A DNA stretch of 64,000 nucleotides from assembly GCA_026418055.1 (NCBI GenBank), contig JAOACB010000002.1:62001-126000 (forward strand), in the 5' to 3' direction. Below the pieces are notes generated by a model. The model saw nothing but the letters and a program-made list of their open reading frames with translations. It ran no database searches and had not been told where the DNA came from. Positions within the stretch are counted from its first letter, which is position 1. Each line of letters opens with the position of its first letter. This document shows, in pieces, positions 1-6,649 of the stretch. The translations under genes were made by a program, and so were the position numbers. The DNA comes from Fimbriimonadales bacterium. Its GTDB lineage: Bacteria; Armatimonadota; Fimbriimonadia; Fimbriimonadales; Fimbriimonadaceae.

Positions 1-333
1 CACCAGAGTGCGGTCGCCCTCTCGGGTGGCCAGCAACAACGCCTGTGCATCGCCCGAACGTTGGCCGTCGAACCTCAGGTGATCCTGATGGACGAGCCCT
101 GCTCCGCGCTCGACCCGATCGCCACGAGCAGGATCGAGGAGCTCATCCTCGAGCTCTCGCAAAGCTACACCATCGTGATCGTCACCCACAACATGCAACA
201 GGCGCAACGGATCAGCGATTTCACGGGCTTCTTCATGCTGGGGGAGCTGGTCGAGTTCGACTCCACCGAAAACCTGTTCATGTCCCCGAAGAAGAAACAG
301 ACCGAGGACTACATCACGGGCCGCTTCGGCTAG
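1..333 (+). CDS. pstB: Phosphate ABC transporter ATP-binding protein PstB (C-terminal part)
   Basis: This is the last 110 codons of an ABC ATPase that is cut by the window edge. Visible motifs in order are the ABC signature [13 protein letters not shown], Walker B with its catalytic Glu ([13 protein letters not shown]) and the switch histidine in VIVTHNM. The ending [18 protein letters not shown] is typical of PstB, which powers high-affinity phosphate uptake at the inner membrane with PstSCA. The rest of the pst operon should lie upstream. Its TAG stop shares bases with the stop of the convergent methyltransferase gene. Family assignment is secure; the substrate follows from the PstB-like C-terminus. 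Confidence 0.92.
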   Translation, partial: HQSAVALSGGQQQRLCIARTLAVEPQVILMDEPCSALDPIATSRIEELILELSQSYTIVIVTHNMQQAQRISDFTGFFMLGELVEFDSTENLFMSPKKKQTEDYITGRFG

Positions 334-1100
334 GCAGGCTTTCGAGCCCGCAACAACCCGCTGCAGAACTCCGGGCCCACTCCGCAGGAGGACGAGAGCG
401 GCAACTTGTCGGGATCGTAGAACCTCTGCGGCGAGACTTCGACCTCGCAGAACCCGGCCTCCAGCAGAAGTTCGCGCCAAACCTCGGGAGCCGCCGCGCC
501 AGCGAAACAGGCGCTCCAGAGACTCGGATCCGACGCGTGCTCGGCCGACGCGCCGCCGACCCGAAGGATGTCCGAGGCAACCAACCTGCCTCCCGGTCGA
601 AGCACTCTGAACACTTCGCGGACCAACGCCCGCTTGTTCGGGGCCAGATTGAGCACGCAGTTGGAGATCACCACCCCCACGCACGCATCCCTCAAGGGGA
701 TGGACTCTATGTCCCCGACGAGAAACCGAACGTTGGCCGCCCCGTGCATCAACCGGTTGCGCTCGGCGAGTTTGGCCATCTCGGCCGATCCGTCGAGGCC
801 CAGCACCAGCCCGGAAGCCCCCACCATTCTTTGCGAGAGGAGGGCATCCAGTCCGGCGCCGCTACCCAGATCCAGCACCGCTTCCCCCTCGCGCAGTTGC
901 GCCGCCGCAATCGGGTTGCCGCAACCCAGCGACTGTCGAACGAGGCCCGGGATACCCTCGTTGGGATCGTAGTTGCCGACAACGATGGGACCGCATCCGC
1001 AGCAACCGGCGGCGTCAACTCCCCGAGCGAGCCTCGAGGCCAAGTCGCCGTAGGCGGTCCTCACCGATGCCTTGATCGATTTCGTCTCGCTGTCTGACAC
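330..1100 (-). CDS. arsM: Arsenite S-adenosylmethionine methyltransferase (ArsM-like)
   Basis: This is a 256-residue SAM-dependent methyltransferase with motif [10 protein letters not shown] near residue 77. Cysteines sit where ArsM enzymes bind As(III): an early CCGCG cluster (residues 33-36), the Cys of VISNCVLNL and the Cys of WSACFAGA. Known ArsM enzymes methylate arsenite to methylarsenicals in the cytoplasm. I chose the GTG at 1100 because the protein then begins [20 protein letters not shown], matching family N-termini, and a GGAG lies 6 bases upstream. Longer in-frame starts reach 1244 but add unlikely sequence. It sits tail-to-tail with pstB, and arsenate enters cells through phosphate transporters, so the pairing makes sense, but no arsR, arsB or arsC is visible here. 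Confidence 0.85.
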   Translation of the reverse strand: MSDSETKSIKASVRTAYGDLASRLARGVDAAGCCGCGPIVVGNYDPNEGIPGLVRQSLGCGNPIAAAQLREGEAVLDLGSGAGLDALLSQRMVGASGLVLGLDGSAEMAKLAERNRLMHGAANVRFLVGDIESIPLRDACVGVVISNCVLNLAPNKRALVREVFRVLRPGGRLVASDILRVGGASAEHASDPSLWSACFAGAAAPEVWRELLLEAGFCEVEVSPQRFYDPDKLPLSSSCGVGPEFCSGLLRARKPA

Positions 1101-1113
1101 TGGAGTCTCCAGT
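1099..1113. repeat. Inverted repeat over the arsM start codon
   Basis: ACTGGA-GTC-TCCAGT is a perfect 6-base inverted repeat that includes the GTG start and the GGAG ribosome-binding site of the methyltransferase on the minus strand. In RNA it could form a small hairpin hiding the start; in DNA it could be an operator half-site pair. Six base pairs with a 3-base loop is weak, so this is only a candidate. The remaining bases up to 1397 hold the -10-like site for the rightward gene and nothing else I recognise. Confidence 0.35.
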
Positions 1114-1385
1114 CCGAGGCACTCCTTCGTCGCCGCACGGATGCTCGCCGCAGGGGAACCCTGGCGACGACAACCAACCGCATCTGCGCTCGACGCGACC
1201 CTGCCGAAATTGCGGCGGTGGGCGGATTCGGACGCTTCTCCCACCCCACGCTACGCAGCCTTGAGGCAACCGCGTTCCCTGCCTTTGGAACAATCCGAAA
1301 CCGGGGCTCTGCCACGCAACGGCCTGCGCGCACGGCCGAGAGGTTGTGGCTGTCCAAACCCGTCATCGGATCCGGAAAACACCCC

Positions 1386-1391
1386 CATAAT
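1386..1391 (+). promoter_or_regulatory. -10-like element CATAAT before the deacetylase-like gene
   Basis: CATAAT ends 6 bases before the ATG at 1398. A transcript starting about 7 bases downstream of a -10 would begin at or just before the start codon, i.e. leaderless. No convincing -35 is visible. The motif recurs at the same distance before other genes in the window. Confidence 0.5.
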
Positions 1392-1397
1392 GAAGCA

Positions 1398-2186
1398 ATG
1401 GTCAGCGTCGGTGCCTCGTCGCGGGTGTTGCCCGAGGGCAAGCGCTTCGCCGTCAGCCTCTGCTACGACGGTGGTAGCCCCAGCCACCTGGAGTCCGTCG
1501 CGCCATGCCTCGAGGCGCTGGGCTTGCAGGCAACCTTCTACGCGCCGAGCACAGCCATTTTGGACAATCCGACCGCGTGGCGCAGCTTGGCGGATTTCGG
1601 TCACGAGATCGGTCTGGCACCGTACCACGACTGGGTGGCGGACGATGGCACGCTGGAGGCTCCTTCCGAATCGCTCGTCGCCTGCGCCGAGGACGACCTC
1701 CGGTTGCTGAACGAGCTGTTTGGCGCGCGGAAACGATCGCTCGGCCTGCCGCTCCCCCTCGAAGGGTCCGCCAAACTCAGAAGAGAGCGCGCGGAGGCCC
1801 TCGCGGGCCTACTGCCCGCGGAACTGCTGGGGATTGCGAACGGCTTGCGAACCGGCATCGAGGGCACCAACGACCTTCGGCGGATCGATCCCTTCGGTCT
1901 GCGCACCCTGCCGGCACTGAGTCAGACCGCCGACTCCCTCCGAGGCGTCTTGGAGCGCGACAGGGCCAAGCCTTGCTGGCACATCCTCACGTTCCACGGT
2001 GTGGGATGCGGCGACCCCGCTGTCGACGCCGTCGAGCACGCGGCTTTCTGCCTTTGGCTCGCGGAGAATCGGACCACGATCGAGGTGGCGACGGTCTCCG
2101 AACTCTGCGCCAGAGTCGCGCGGGCAGAGAACGGCGTCGCCGCCGCTGGCGACTCGGAGAGGGCGAGGACGGTGCGCAAGCCGTGA
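1398..2186 (+). CDS. Polysaccharide deacetylase-like protein with altered catalytic motif
   Basis: This 262-residue protein looks like a NodB-homology (carbohydrate esterase 4) domain: FAVSLCYDGG near the N-terminus corresponds to the usual TFDDG motif, ATFYAPS and FGHEIG follow, and WHILTFHGVG near the C-terminus matches the last family motif. The usual second metal-site motif H(S/T)xxH is not seen in standard form, so activity on acetylated glycans is uncertain. No signal peptide is evident, suggesting a cytoplasmic protein. The ATG at 1398 follows a CATAAT element. The stop overlaps the GTG of acpS by GTGA, so the two are probably translated together. Confidence 0.65.
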   Translation: MVSVGASSRVLPEGKRFAVSLCYDGGSPSHLESVAPCLEALGLQATFYAPSTAILDNPTAWRSLADFGHEIGLAPYHDWVADDGTLEAPSESLVACAEDDLRLLNELFGARKRSLGLPLPLEGSAKLRRERAEALAGLLPAELLGIANGLRTGIEGTNDLRRIDPFGLRTLPALSQTADSLRGVLERDRAKPCWHILTFHGVGCGDPAVDAVEHAAFCLWLAENRTTIEVATVSELCARVARAENGVAAAGDSERARTVRKP

Positions 2187-2527
2187 TCGAAGCCATCGGC
2201 GTCGACATGGTCAGCGTTCCCCGCATCGAGCGCGCCATGAGGAACCCGCGCTTCGTCCCAAGGGTCCTTTCGCCGGTCGAAACGGAGGGTCGGATGGTGA
2301 CCCCCGCGTTCGTTGCCGGACGGTGGGCCGCCAAGGAGGCCGTGGCAAAGTGCCTCGGCGCGCCGATTCCTTGGCACGACGTCGAGATAGTCTCGAACGC
2401 AGGAGAGGCTCCGAGAGTCCGAGTGAACCCTGTCCGACTACCGCCCGGAAGGACCGTTCTCCTCAGCATCAGCCACGAGCGCGAAGCGGCCATCGCGGTT
2501 GCGATCCTTGTCTCCGCTACGCCCTGA
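2183..2527 (+). CDS. acpS: Holo-[acyl-carrier-protein] synthase
   Basis: This 114-residue AcpS transfers 4'-phosphopantetheine from CoA to a serine of apo-acyl carrier protein, activating fatty-acid synthesis. The Mg-binding signature is visible: an early Asp in IGVDMVSVPRIERAM and the Glu of GRWAAKEAVAKCLG, followed by the LLSISHE stretch near the end. Length is normal for the family. The GTG start at 2183 shares GTGA with the upstream stop, which implies translational coupling to the deacetylase-like gene. Confidence 0.92.
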   Translation: MIEAIGVDMVSVPRIERAMRNPRFVPRVLSPVETEGRMVTPAFVAGRWAAKEAVAKCLGAPIPWHDVEIVSNAGEAPRVRVNPVRLPPGRTVLLSISHEREAAIAVAILVSATP

Positions 2528-2545
2528 CCGAGGTTTCGCATCGTG

Positions 2546-2551
2546 TAGAAT
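2546..2551 (+). promoter_or_regulatory. -10-like element TAGAAT before the GAF kinase gene
   Basis: TAGAAT ends 8 bases before the ATG at 2560 and lies just after the acpS stop. The spacing predicts an mRNA beginning within one or two bases of the start codon. No clear -35 is seen. Confidence 0.5.
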
Positions 2552-2559
2552 CAGGCGCC

Positions 2560-3852
2560 ATGGCTTCCCCGGACCCGCTGATCCGTGCCGTCCACCTTGC
2601 CGCGCGGAAGCTGGCGGGGACCGGCGCCTTCGATTCCCTCATCCGTGACGTCCTCGGGCTTTGCGTGGAAGCCGTGGGCGCGGAGGGAGGGAGCCTGTAT
2701 CTGTACGAGCCATCCACCCGGTCTCTGGTTTTCCGACACGTGCTGCCGGAGAGTGTCGCCAGCCGCCTCCAAGGGAGCCGCATCCCAGCCGACCACGGCA
2801 TCGCCGGCAAGGTCTTCCAAACGCGCACCGCGATCCTCACCAGCATCGCATCGGACGACGCGGCGTCGCTCGACCTTTCGGAAGCCACCGGCGTTCCCGT
2901 TCGAACGATGGCGACGGTGCCGCTCAGCATCGGCGACGATGAGCCCGTCGGCGTGGTGCAGGTGGTCAACAAGCAGGACGGCGAATTCACGGAGAACGAC
3001 CTTGCGGTTCTGGACACCGTCGCCGCGGTCAGCACGATGGCCTACGTCAACGGCCTTCTGATGGAGCAACAGTCGCGCGCCTCCTCGCTTTTGGGGATGG
3101 GAAAGGTGAGCCACGACATCGGCAACCTCGCCGCCAGCTTGTACGCGAACATCGCGTTCAGCGAGATGGCCATGCAGGGACTGCGCGACCAGCTCGCGGA
3201 GAGCGGCGCCGACGAAACGCTCATCCTGTATGTGGAGTCCTTGGACACGATGTTCCAGGACCTCCGGCAGTCCATCGATCGCATCGTCGGCTACTCGAGG
3301 CTGATCAGCGACCTGTCGGCCGGCAAGGCTCTCCGGCCGAACATGCAGCTCGGTTCGCTCGCGCGCACGATCCAGACCAGCGCCGCCTACCTTGAAACCG
3401 AAGGGCGCCGAAGCCACGTGGCCCTGGTCTACGAGATTCAGGAGGACGCTCCGGCCACGATGCACGACGAGCTGTTCGTTTTCCGGATCGTCCAGAACCT
3501 CGTGGGCAACGCCATCAAGGCCGTTCGGGAGACGATTCCGGACGAGTGGCTGGAGCGGGTCGGTGAAGGCGAAGAGGGAATTTTCGGCGAGGTCGCGGTG
3601 CGCTACCGTTTCGAGGACAAGGAGCATTGGGTGGAGGTCCAGGACGCGGGCCCAGGAATGACCCGCGAGACCGCCGACCGAATCCTGGCCGGCAACGCCC
3701 GAAGCCAGTGGGACAAGGGCTCGGGCTCGGGATGGGGCATGAAGATCGTGCTCGAGCTCGCCGCAACGCACGGAGCGACGGTGACGATCGACAGCGAGGT
3801 GGGACGAGGAACGACTTTCCGGGTCGCCTTCCCGCACCGTCCGTCGCCCTGA
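2560..3852 (+). CDS. GAF-domain sensor histidine kinase (orphan)
   Basis: This 430-residue soluble kinase has one GAF domain (about residues 10-165, with GSLYLYE and VGVVQVVNK). A dimerisation helix follows with an unusual H-box, KVSHDIGNLAAS, in place of the common HELRTPL. The C-terminal ATPase domain has an N-box (RIVQNLVGNAIKAV), a G1 box (VQDAGPGM) and a G2 box (GSGWGMKIVLEL). No transmembrane segment is seen, so it probably senses a cytoplasmic ligand or a partner. No response regulator gene is adjacent. It resembles the kinase at 35027 in domain order and in its H-box. Confidence 0.85.
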   Translation: MASPDPLIRAVHLAARKLAGTGAFDSLIRDVLGLCVEAVGAEGGSLYLYEPSTRSLVFRHVLPESVASRLQGSRIPADHGIAGKVFQTRTAILTSIASDDAASLDLSEATGVPVRTMATVPLSIGDDEPVGVVQVVNKQDGEFTENDLAVLDTVAAVSTMAYVNGLLMEQQSRASSLLGMGKVSHDIGNLAASLYANIAFSEMAMQGLRDQLAESGADETLILYVESLDTMFQDLRQSIDRIVGYSRLISDLSAGKALRPNMQLGSLARTIQTSAAYLETEGRRSHVALVYEIQEDAPATMHDELFVFRIVQNLVGNAIKAVRETIPDEWLERVGEGEEGIFGEVAVRYRFEDKEHWVEVQDAGPGMTRETADRILAGNARSQWDKGSGSGWGMKIVLELAATHGATVTIDSEVGRGTTFRVAFPHRPSP

Positions 3853-3882
3853 GGCCCGGGGAACGAAGGCGCCCAACGGTGA

Positions 3883-3888
3883 CATAAT
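3883..3888 (+). promoter_or_regulatory. -10-like element CATAAT before the LCP gene
   Basis: CATAAT ends only 3 bases before the TTG at 3892 and 9 bases before an in-frame GTG at 3898. If it is a real -10, the GTG is the better start because a transcript could then include it. Confidence 0.4.
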
Positions 3889-3891
3889 TCG

Positions 3892-4857
3892 TTGCAGGTG
3901 TCCTCTTCCGCTTCGCTCGCCTCCCGCCTGCTTCGCATCGCCGGCGCCTTGGTGCATCTCTCGCTGTGCGCCCTGGCGCTGCTGGTGGGCACCGCTCTGG
4001 GCTATTTCGCCCAAGGCCCCTTGGGAACGGCGGCTGTGGTCCGCGTGCTGCGAAGCCGAGACCCCTCCACGGCCTTCGAGGATCGATCCGAGATCACCCT
4101 GCTCGTCCTCGGATGCGACGAGGACCGATCCGCGGGCGGAGCGCGGGTTCTGAGGAATCAAGCGCGAAGCGACATGATCCTCGTCGCCAAGGTCTTTTTC
4201 AAGGACAGGAAGGTGGAGGGCGTGTCGATCCCGAGGGATCTGGAAGTGCAGCTTCCCGGTTACCGCCCGCAGAAGATCAACGCCTACCATGCGATCGGCG
4301 GCAAGGAGCTGGCGAAGCGGGCCGTCGAGCACGTCCTGGGAGTGCCGATCGACCGTGTGCTCGTGTTGGACTACCGCGCCTTCCAGGACATGGTGGACCT
4401 GGTGGGAGGCGTACGGATCAACGTGGAGAAGAGAATGCGTTGGAGGGACCGGGCGGGAGACTTGAACATCGACCTCCAGCCGGGAGAGCAGCTGTTGAGC
4501 GGCTACCAAGCGATGGGCTACGTCCGGTTCCGGCACAGCGATTCGGACTTCCTGAGGCAGGGTCGGCAGAGGCAGTTTCTGTTGGCTTTCAAGGAAGCCG
4601 CCCTGCGTGATCCGCTGAAGCTGAATGCCCTCGCGGAGAAAGCCGTCGAGGCCACGGGCGGCGGACTGACGGCGGAGGAGATCCTGGCCATGGCGATGTT
4701 CGCGCGCAACCTATCGAAGGAGGACGTGCGCTTGGGTGCGGTGCCGGTTCTCCCCGGCAGGGGAACGAACCTCAGGCTCGACGTGCAAGAGTTGCCGAAA
4801 GTCCTGGAGGATCACCGCTTGCTAACGAGCTCGCACCGCAGGGAGAACCAGCCTTGA
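3892..4857 (+). CDS. LytR-CpsA-Psr (LCP) family cell-wall glycopolymer ligase
   Basis: This 321-residue protein has an N-terminal membrane helix (about residues 12-38) and an extracytoplasmic LCP domain. Family landmarks are LLVLGCDED, the Arg/Asp pair in NQARSDMILVA, VSIPRDLEVQLPG, INAYHAIGG, LVGGVRINVEK and YVRFRHSDSDFLRQGRQRQF. LCP enzymes attach glycopolymers to peptidoglycan or related acceptors from lipid-linked donors. The TTG at 3892 gives the longest sensible protein; the GTG at 3898 is also possible given the CATAAT just upstream. The stop overlaps the next start by TTGA, so it is coupled to the pseudopilin-like gene. Confidence 0.88.
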   Translation: MQVSSSASLASRLLRIAGALVHLSLCALALLVGTALGYFAQGPLGTAAVVRVLRSRDPSTAFEDRSEITLLVLGCDEDRSAGGARVLRNQARSDMILVAKVFFKDRKVEGVSIPRDLEVQLPGYRPQKINAYHAIGGKELAKRAVEHVLGVPIDRVLVLDYRAFQDMVDLVGGVRINVEKRMRWRDRAGDLNIDLQPGEQLLSGYQAMGYVRFRHSDSDFLRQGRQRQFLLAFKEAALRDPLKLNALAEKAVEATGGGLTAEEILAMAMFARNLSKEDVRLGAVPVLPGRGTNLRLDVQELPKVLEDHRLLTSSHRRENQP

Positions 4858-5711
4858 ACACACCTTTCGACGAGCCGCGGCAGGAAGCCGCACCCGAGGA
4901 GGCGGTTGAGGAAAGGCAAGGCAGCGCCTACCTCACCAAGAAGGATCTGCGTGCGATCGGCGTCGTTCTAGCCGTTCTGTTCGTGCTCATGACGCCGATC
5001 TACATCGTGCTGAAGCGCCAGGCGCAGAAGGCCGAGTGCGCGATGAACTGCAAGTCGATCCAGGGGGCCATGCTGCTGTACATGGAGGTGTGGGACAACC
5101 AGTTTCCTCCCGCCTACGCGAGCGGTCCGAGGGGCGAGGTGCTGCTCTTCGACGGCAAGCCGTTCACTTGGGCTTCCACCATCAACGAGTACATGAGCAA
5201 ACGCGCGAAGTTCCGGTGCCCGGCGGCCTCGGCGGAGGAACTGGTGATCGCCGCCCATCCCTACGAGTCGGACCAGCAGGTCCCGATGAGCTACGGCATG
5301 TACCTGCCCCGATCCACCGCCGCCCTGTCGTCGATCAGCGATCCTGCCCGATCCGTTCTGATCGCGGAAACGTCGAACAGAGGGGCACGGGGCACCTACG
5401 ATCCTCATCCCTTGCTCGGCCTGGATGGCAAGCCCGCGCCGTACGACGGCTTCGCCGTGGGCTGGGACACGGGCAATCGCATCGATTGGTACAACACCAC
5501 CCAGTCTTCGGACATGCCGAAAGCCGTCACTCGGCTCGCGTTCTACAACACCGCCTCGGGAGACTTTCAGGCGCGCGGAGCCTCGAGGCACGACGGCGGA
5601 ATCCACGTCCTGTTCGTCGATGGCCACATCGAGACGGTCCCGCCGACGGCAGCAGCCGCGCGCTACCTGGACGTCGGCGGCGACCTCACGGGGCTTTGGT
5701 CGACGCGCTGA
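4854..5711 (+). CDS. Pseudopilin-like membrane-anchored protein lacking a prepilin cleavage motif
   Basis: This 285-residue protein has an acidic N-terminal stretch, one membrane helix (about residues 33-54) and a large outer domain. The outer domain resembles Armatimonadota/Planctomycete pseudopilins of the DUF1559 style: CAMNCKSIQGAMLLYMEVWDNQFPPAY after the helix and HVLFVDGHIETVP near the end. Unlike the other three pilin-like proteins here it has no GFTLxE leader, so it is probably a permanent type II membrane protein and not a processed pilin. It starts at a TTG sharing TTGA with the LCP gene. Function is unknown; a role with the LCP enzyme is inferred only from coupling. Confidence 0.72.
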   Translation: MNTPFDEPRQEAAPEEAVEERQGSAYLTKKDLRAIGVVLAVLFVLMTPIYIVLKRQAQKAECAMNCKSIQGAMLLYMEVWDNQFPPAYASGPRGEVLLFDGKPFTWASTINEYMSKRAKFRCPAASAEELVIAAHPYESDQQVPMSYGMYLPRSTAALSSISDPARSVLIAETSNRGARGTYDPHPLLGLDGKPAPYDGFAVGWDTGNRIDWYNTTQSSDMPKAVTRLAFYNTASGDFQARGASRHDGGIHVLFVDGHIETVPPTAAAARYLDVGGDLTGLWSTR

Positions 5712-5715
5712 AGCC

Positions 5716-6612
5716 TCAGAGCGGACGGGTCGAAGCCAAGCCGTCGAGGGTGTCGGCGAGGCGATCCTCCTCCTCAGCCAACTCGAACCCTCCGACCAGG
5801 TACCACGCCTCCCGGAGCTCGACGCTCGTTCCCGGTTCCAGCGTTGTCAGCGGTCCCAAGCTCTCCACCTCCAGCATGTCCTCTCGGGTGAAGGTCTCGA
5901 AGTTGCAACCGAAGTCCGGGTAGCGCGCGCCTTGCTCGAAGGGGAAACGCTTCAGGAACAGGGCACCGTGGTTCGCGTAGGCGGCGTACCCTTGCGAGAC
6001 CTGCGCGCCAACCTTCTGCGGCGGCAAGGCGTCCTGTCGCAGGCGGATCACCCGGCGACCCCATGTCCATCGAGGATCCTGCATGTTGGTGTAGCCCCAC
6101 AGAACGAGCGGCCGGGCAGGCAGGAAGTCCTCGCTGTGCGGAACGAACGGCGCTTGGGGAAACAGGCAGACCCCGCCGGGCCCCATCACGGTCAGACACC
6201 ACGGCGCGAGCTCCACGGCCTTCGATCCTCGGTTGTGGATGACGTGGAGCAATCCGAAACCGTCCAGCTCTGGCCTGGCGGTCAGGCGAATCTCTTTCTG
6301 GATGCCCCAGCGGTCGGGGTCGGAGCGGAAGACGGCGGCATCGCCGTCCTGCGCGACTTCCACCGGCTCGTTCTCCGGCACATAGGTTCTTTCCCAATCC
6401 TCCGGAGCGATCCAAAGGCGATGGCCGCCGTACGAGCGATACTCCGATCCTCCTTTGAGCCCCTTGGTCTCGGGAGCGACATGCATGAAGTTCGGGCCGC
6501 CGACGAAACCGTAGCGAATGACCCTGGGGCCGACGTCGAGCGTCACGAACGCCTCCGTGTTTCCGGAAACGAGTCTGGCGCAACGCCAGCCTTCGAAAAG
6601 AACCTCCTCCAT
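5716..6612 (-). CDS. Galactose-mutarotase-like protein (DUF4380-like)
   Basis: This 298-residue protein looks like a beta-sandwich of the galactose mutarotase superfamily: TLDVGPRVIRYGF near the N-terminus, SYGGHRLWIAPEDWERTY, LLHVIHNRGSKAVELAPW in the middle and LREAWYLVGGFELAEEE near the end. It resembles DUF4380 proteins, whose activity is unknown. No signal peptide is seen. I chose the ATG at 6612 (MEEVLFEGW) since a TACAAT element ends 7 bases upstream; an in-frame ATG at 6621 lies within that element. It converges with the pseudopilin-like gene, with 4 bases between stops. Confidence 0.65.
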   Translation of the reverse strand: MEEVLFEGWRCARLVSGNTEAFVTLDVGPRVIRYGFVGGPNFMHVAPETKGLKGGSEYRSYGGHRLWIAPEDWERTYVPENEPVEVAQDGDAAVFRSDPDRWGIQKEIRLTARPELDGFGLLHVIHNRGSKAVELAPWCLTVMGPGGVCLFPQAPFVPHSEDFLPARPLVLWGYTNMQDPRWTWGRRVIRLRQDALPPQKVGAQVSQGYAAYANHGALFLKRFPFEQGARYPDFGCNFETFTREDMLEVESLGPLTTLEPGTSVELREAWYLVGGFELAEEEDRLADTLDGLASTRPL

Positions 6613-6619
6613 GGGCACC

Positions 6620-6625
6620 ATTGTA
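6620..6625 (-). promoter_or_regulatory. -10-like element TACAAT before the mutarotase-like gene
   Basis: On the minus strand TACAAT lies 7 bases before the ATG at 6612. It overlaps an upstream in-frame ATG, which argues for the shorter start. The gene also follows the barrel-protein gene by only about 40 bases, so this may be an internal promoter. Confidence 0.4.
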
Positions 6626-6649
6626 GCCCGCGGCAGTCGGCCTCGGCTT

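Noticed and set aside
1101-1244. Longer start for the arsenite methyltransferase
   Set aside because: The extra 48 residues are Arg/Ala-rich, outside the family, and the GTG at 1100 has a GGAG upstream.
2551-4536. 661-codon minus-strand open frame opposite the GAF kinase and LCP gene
   Set aside because: It is the antisense shadow of two recognised genes with His/Arg/Gln-rich composition.
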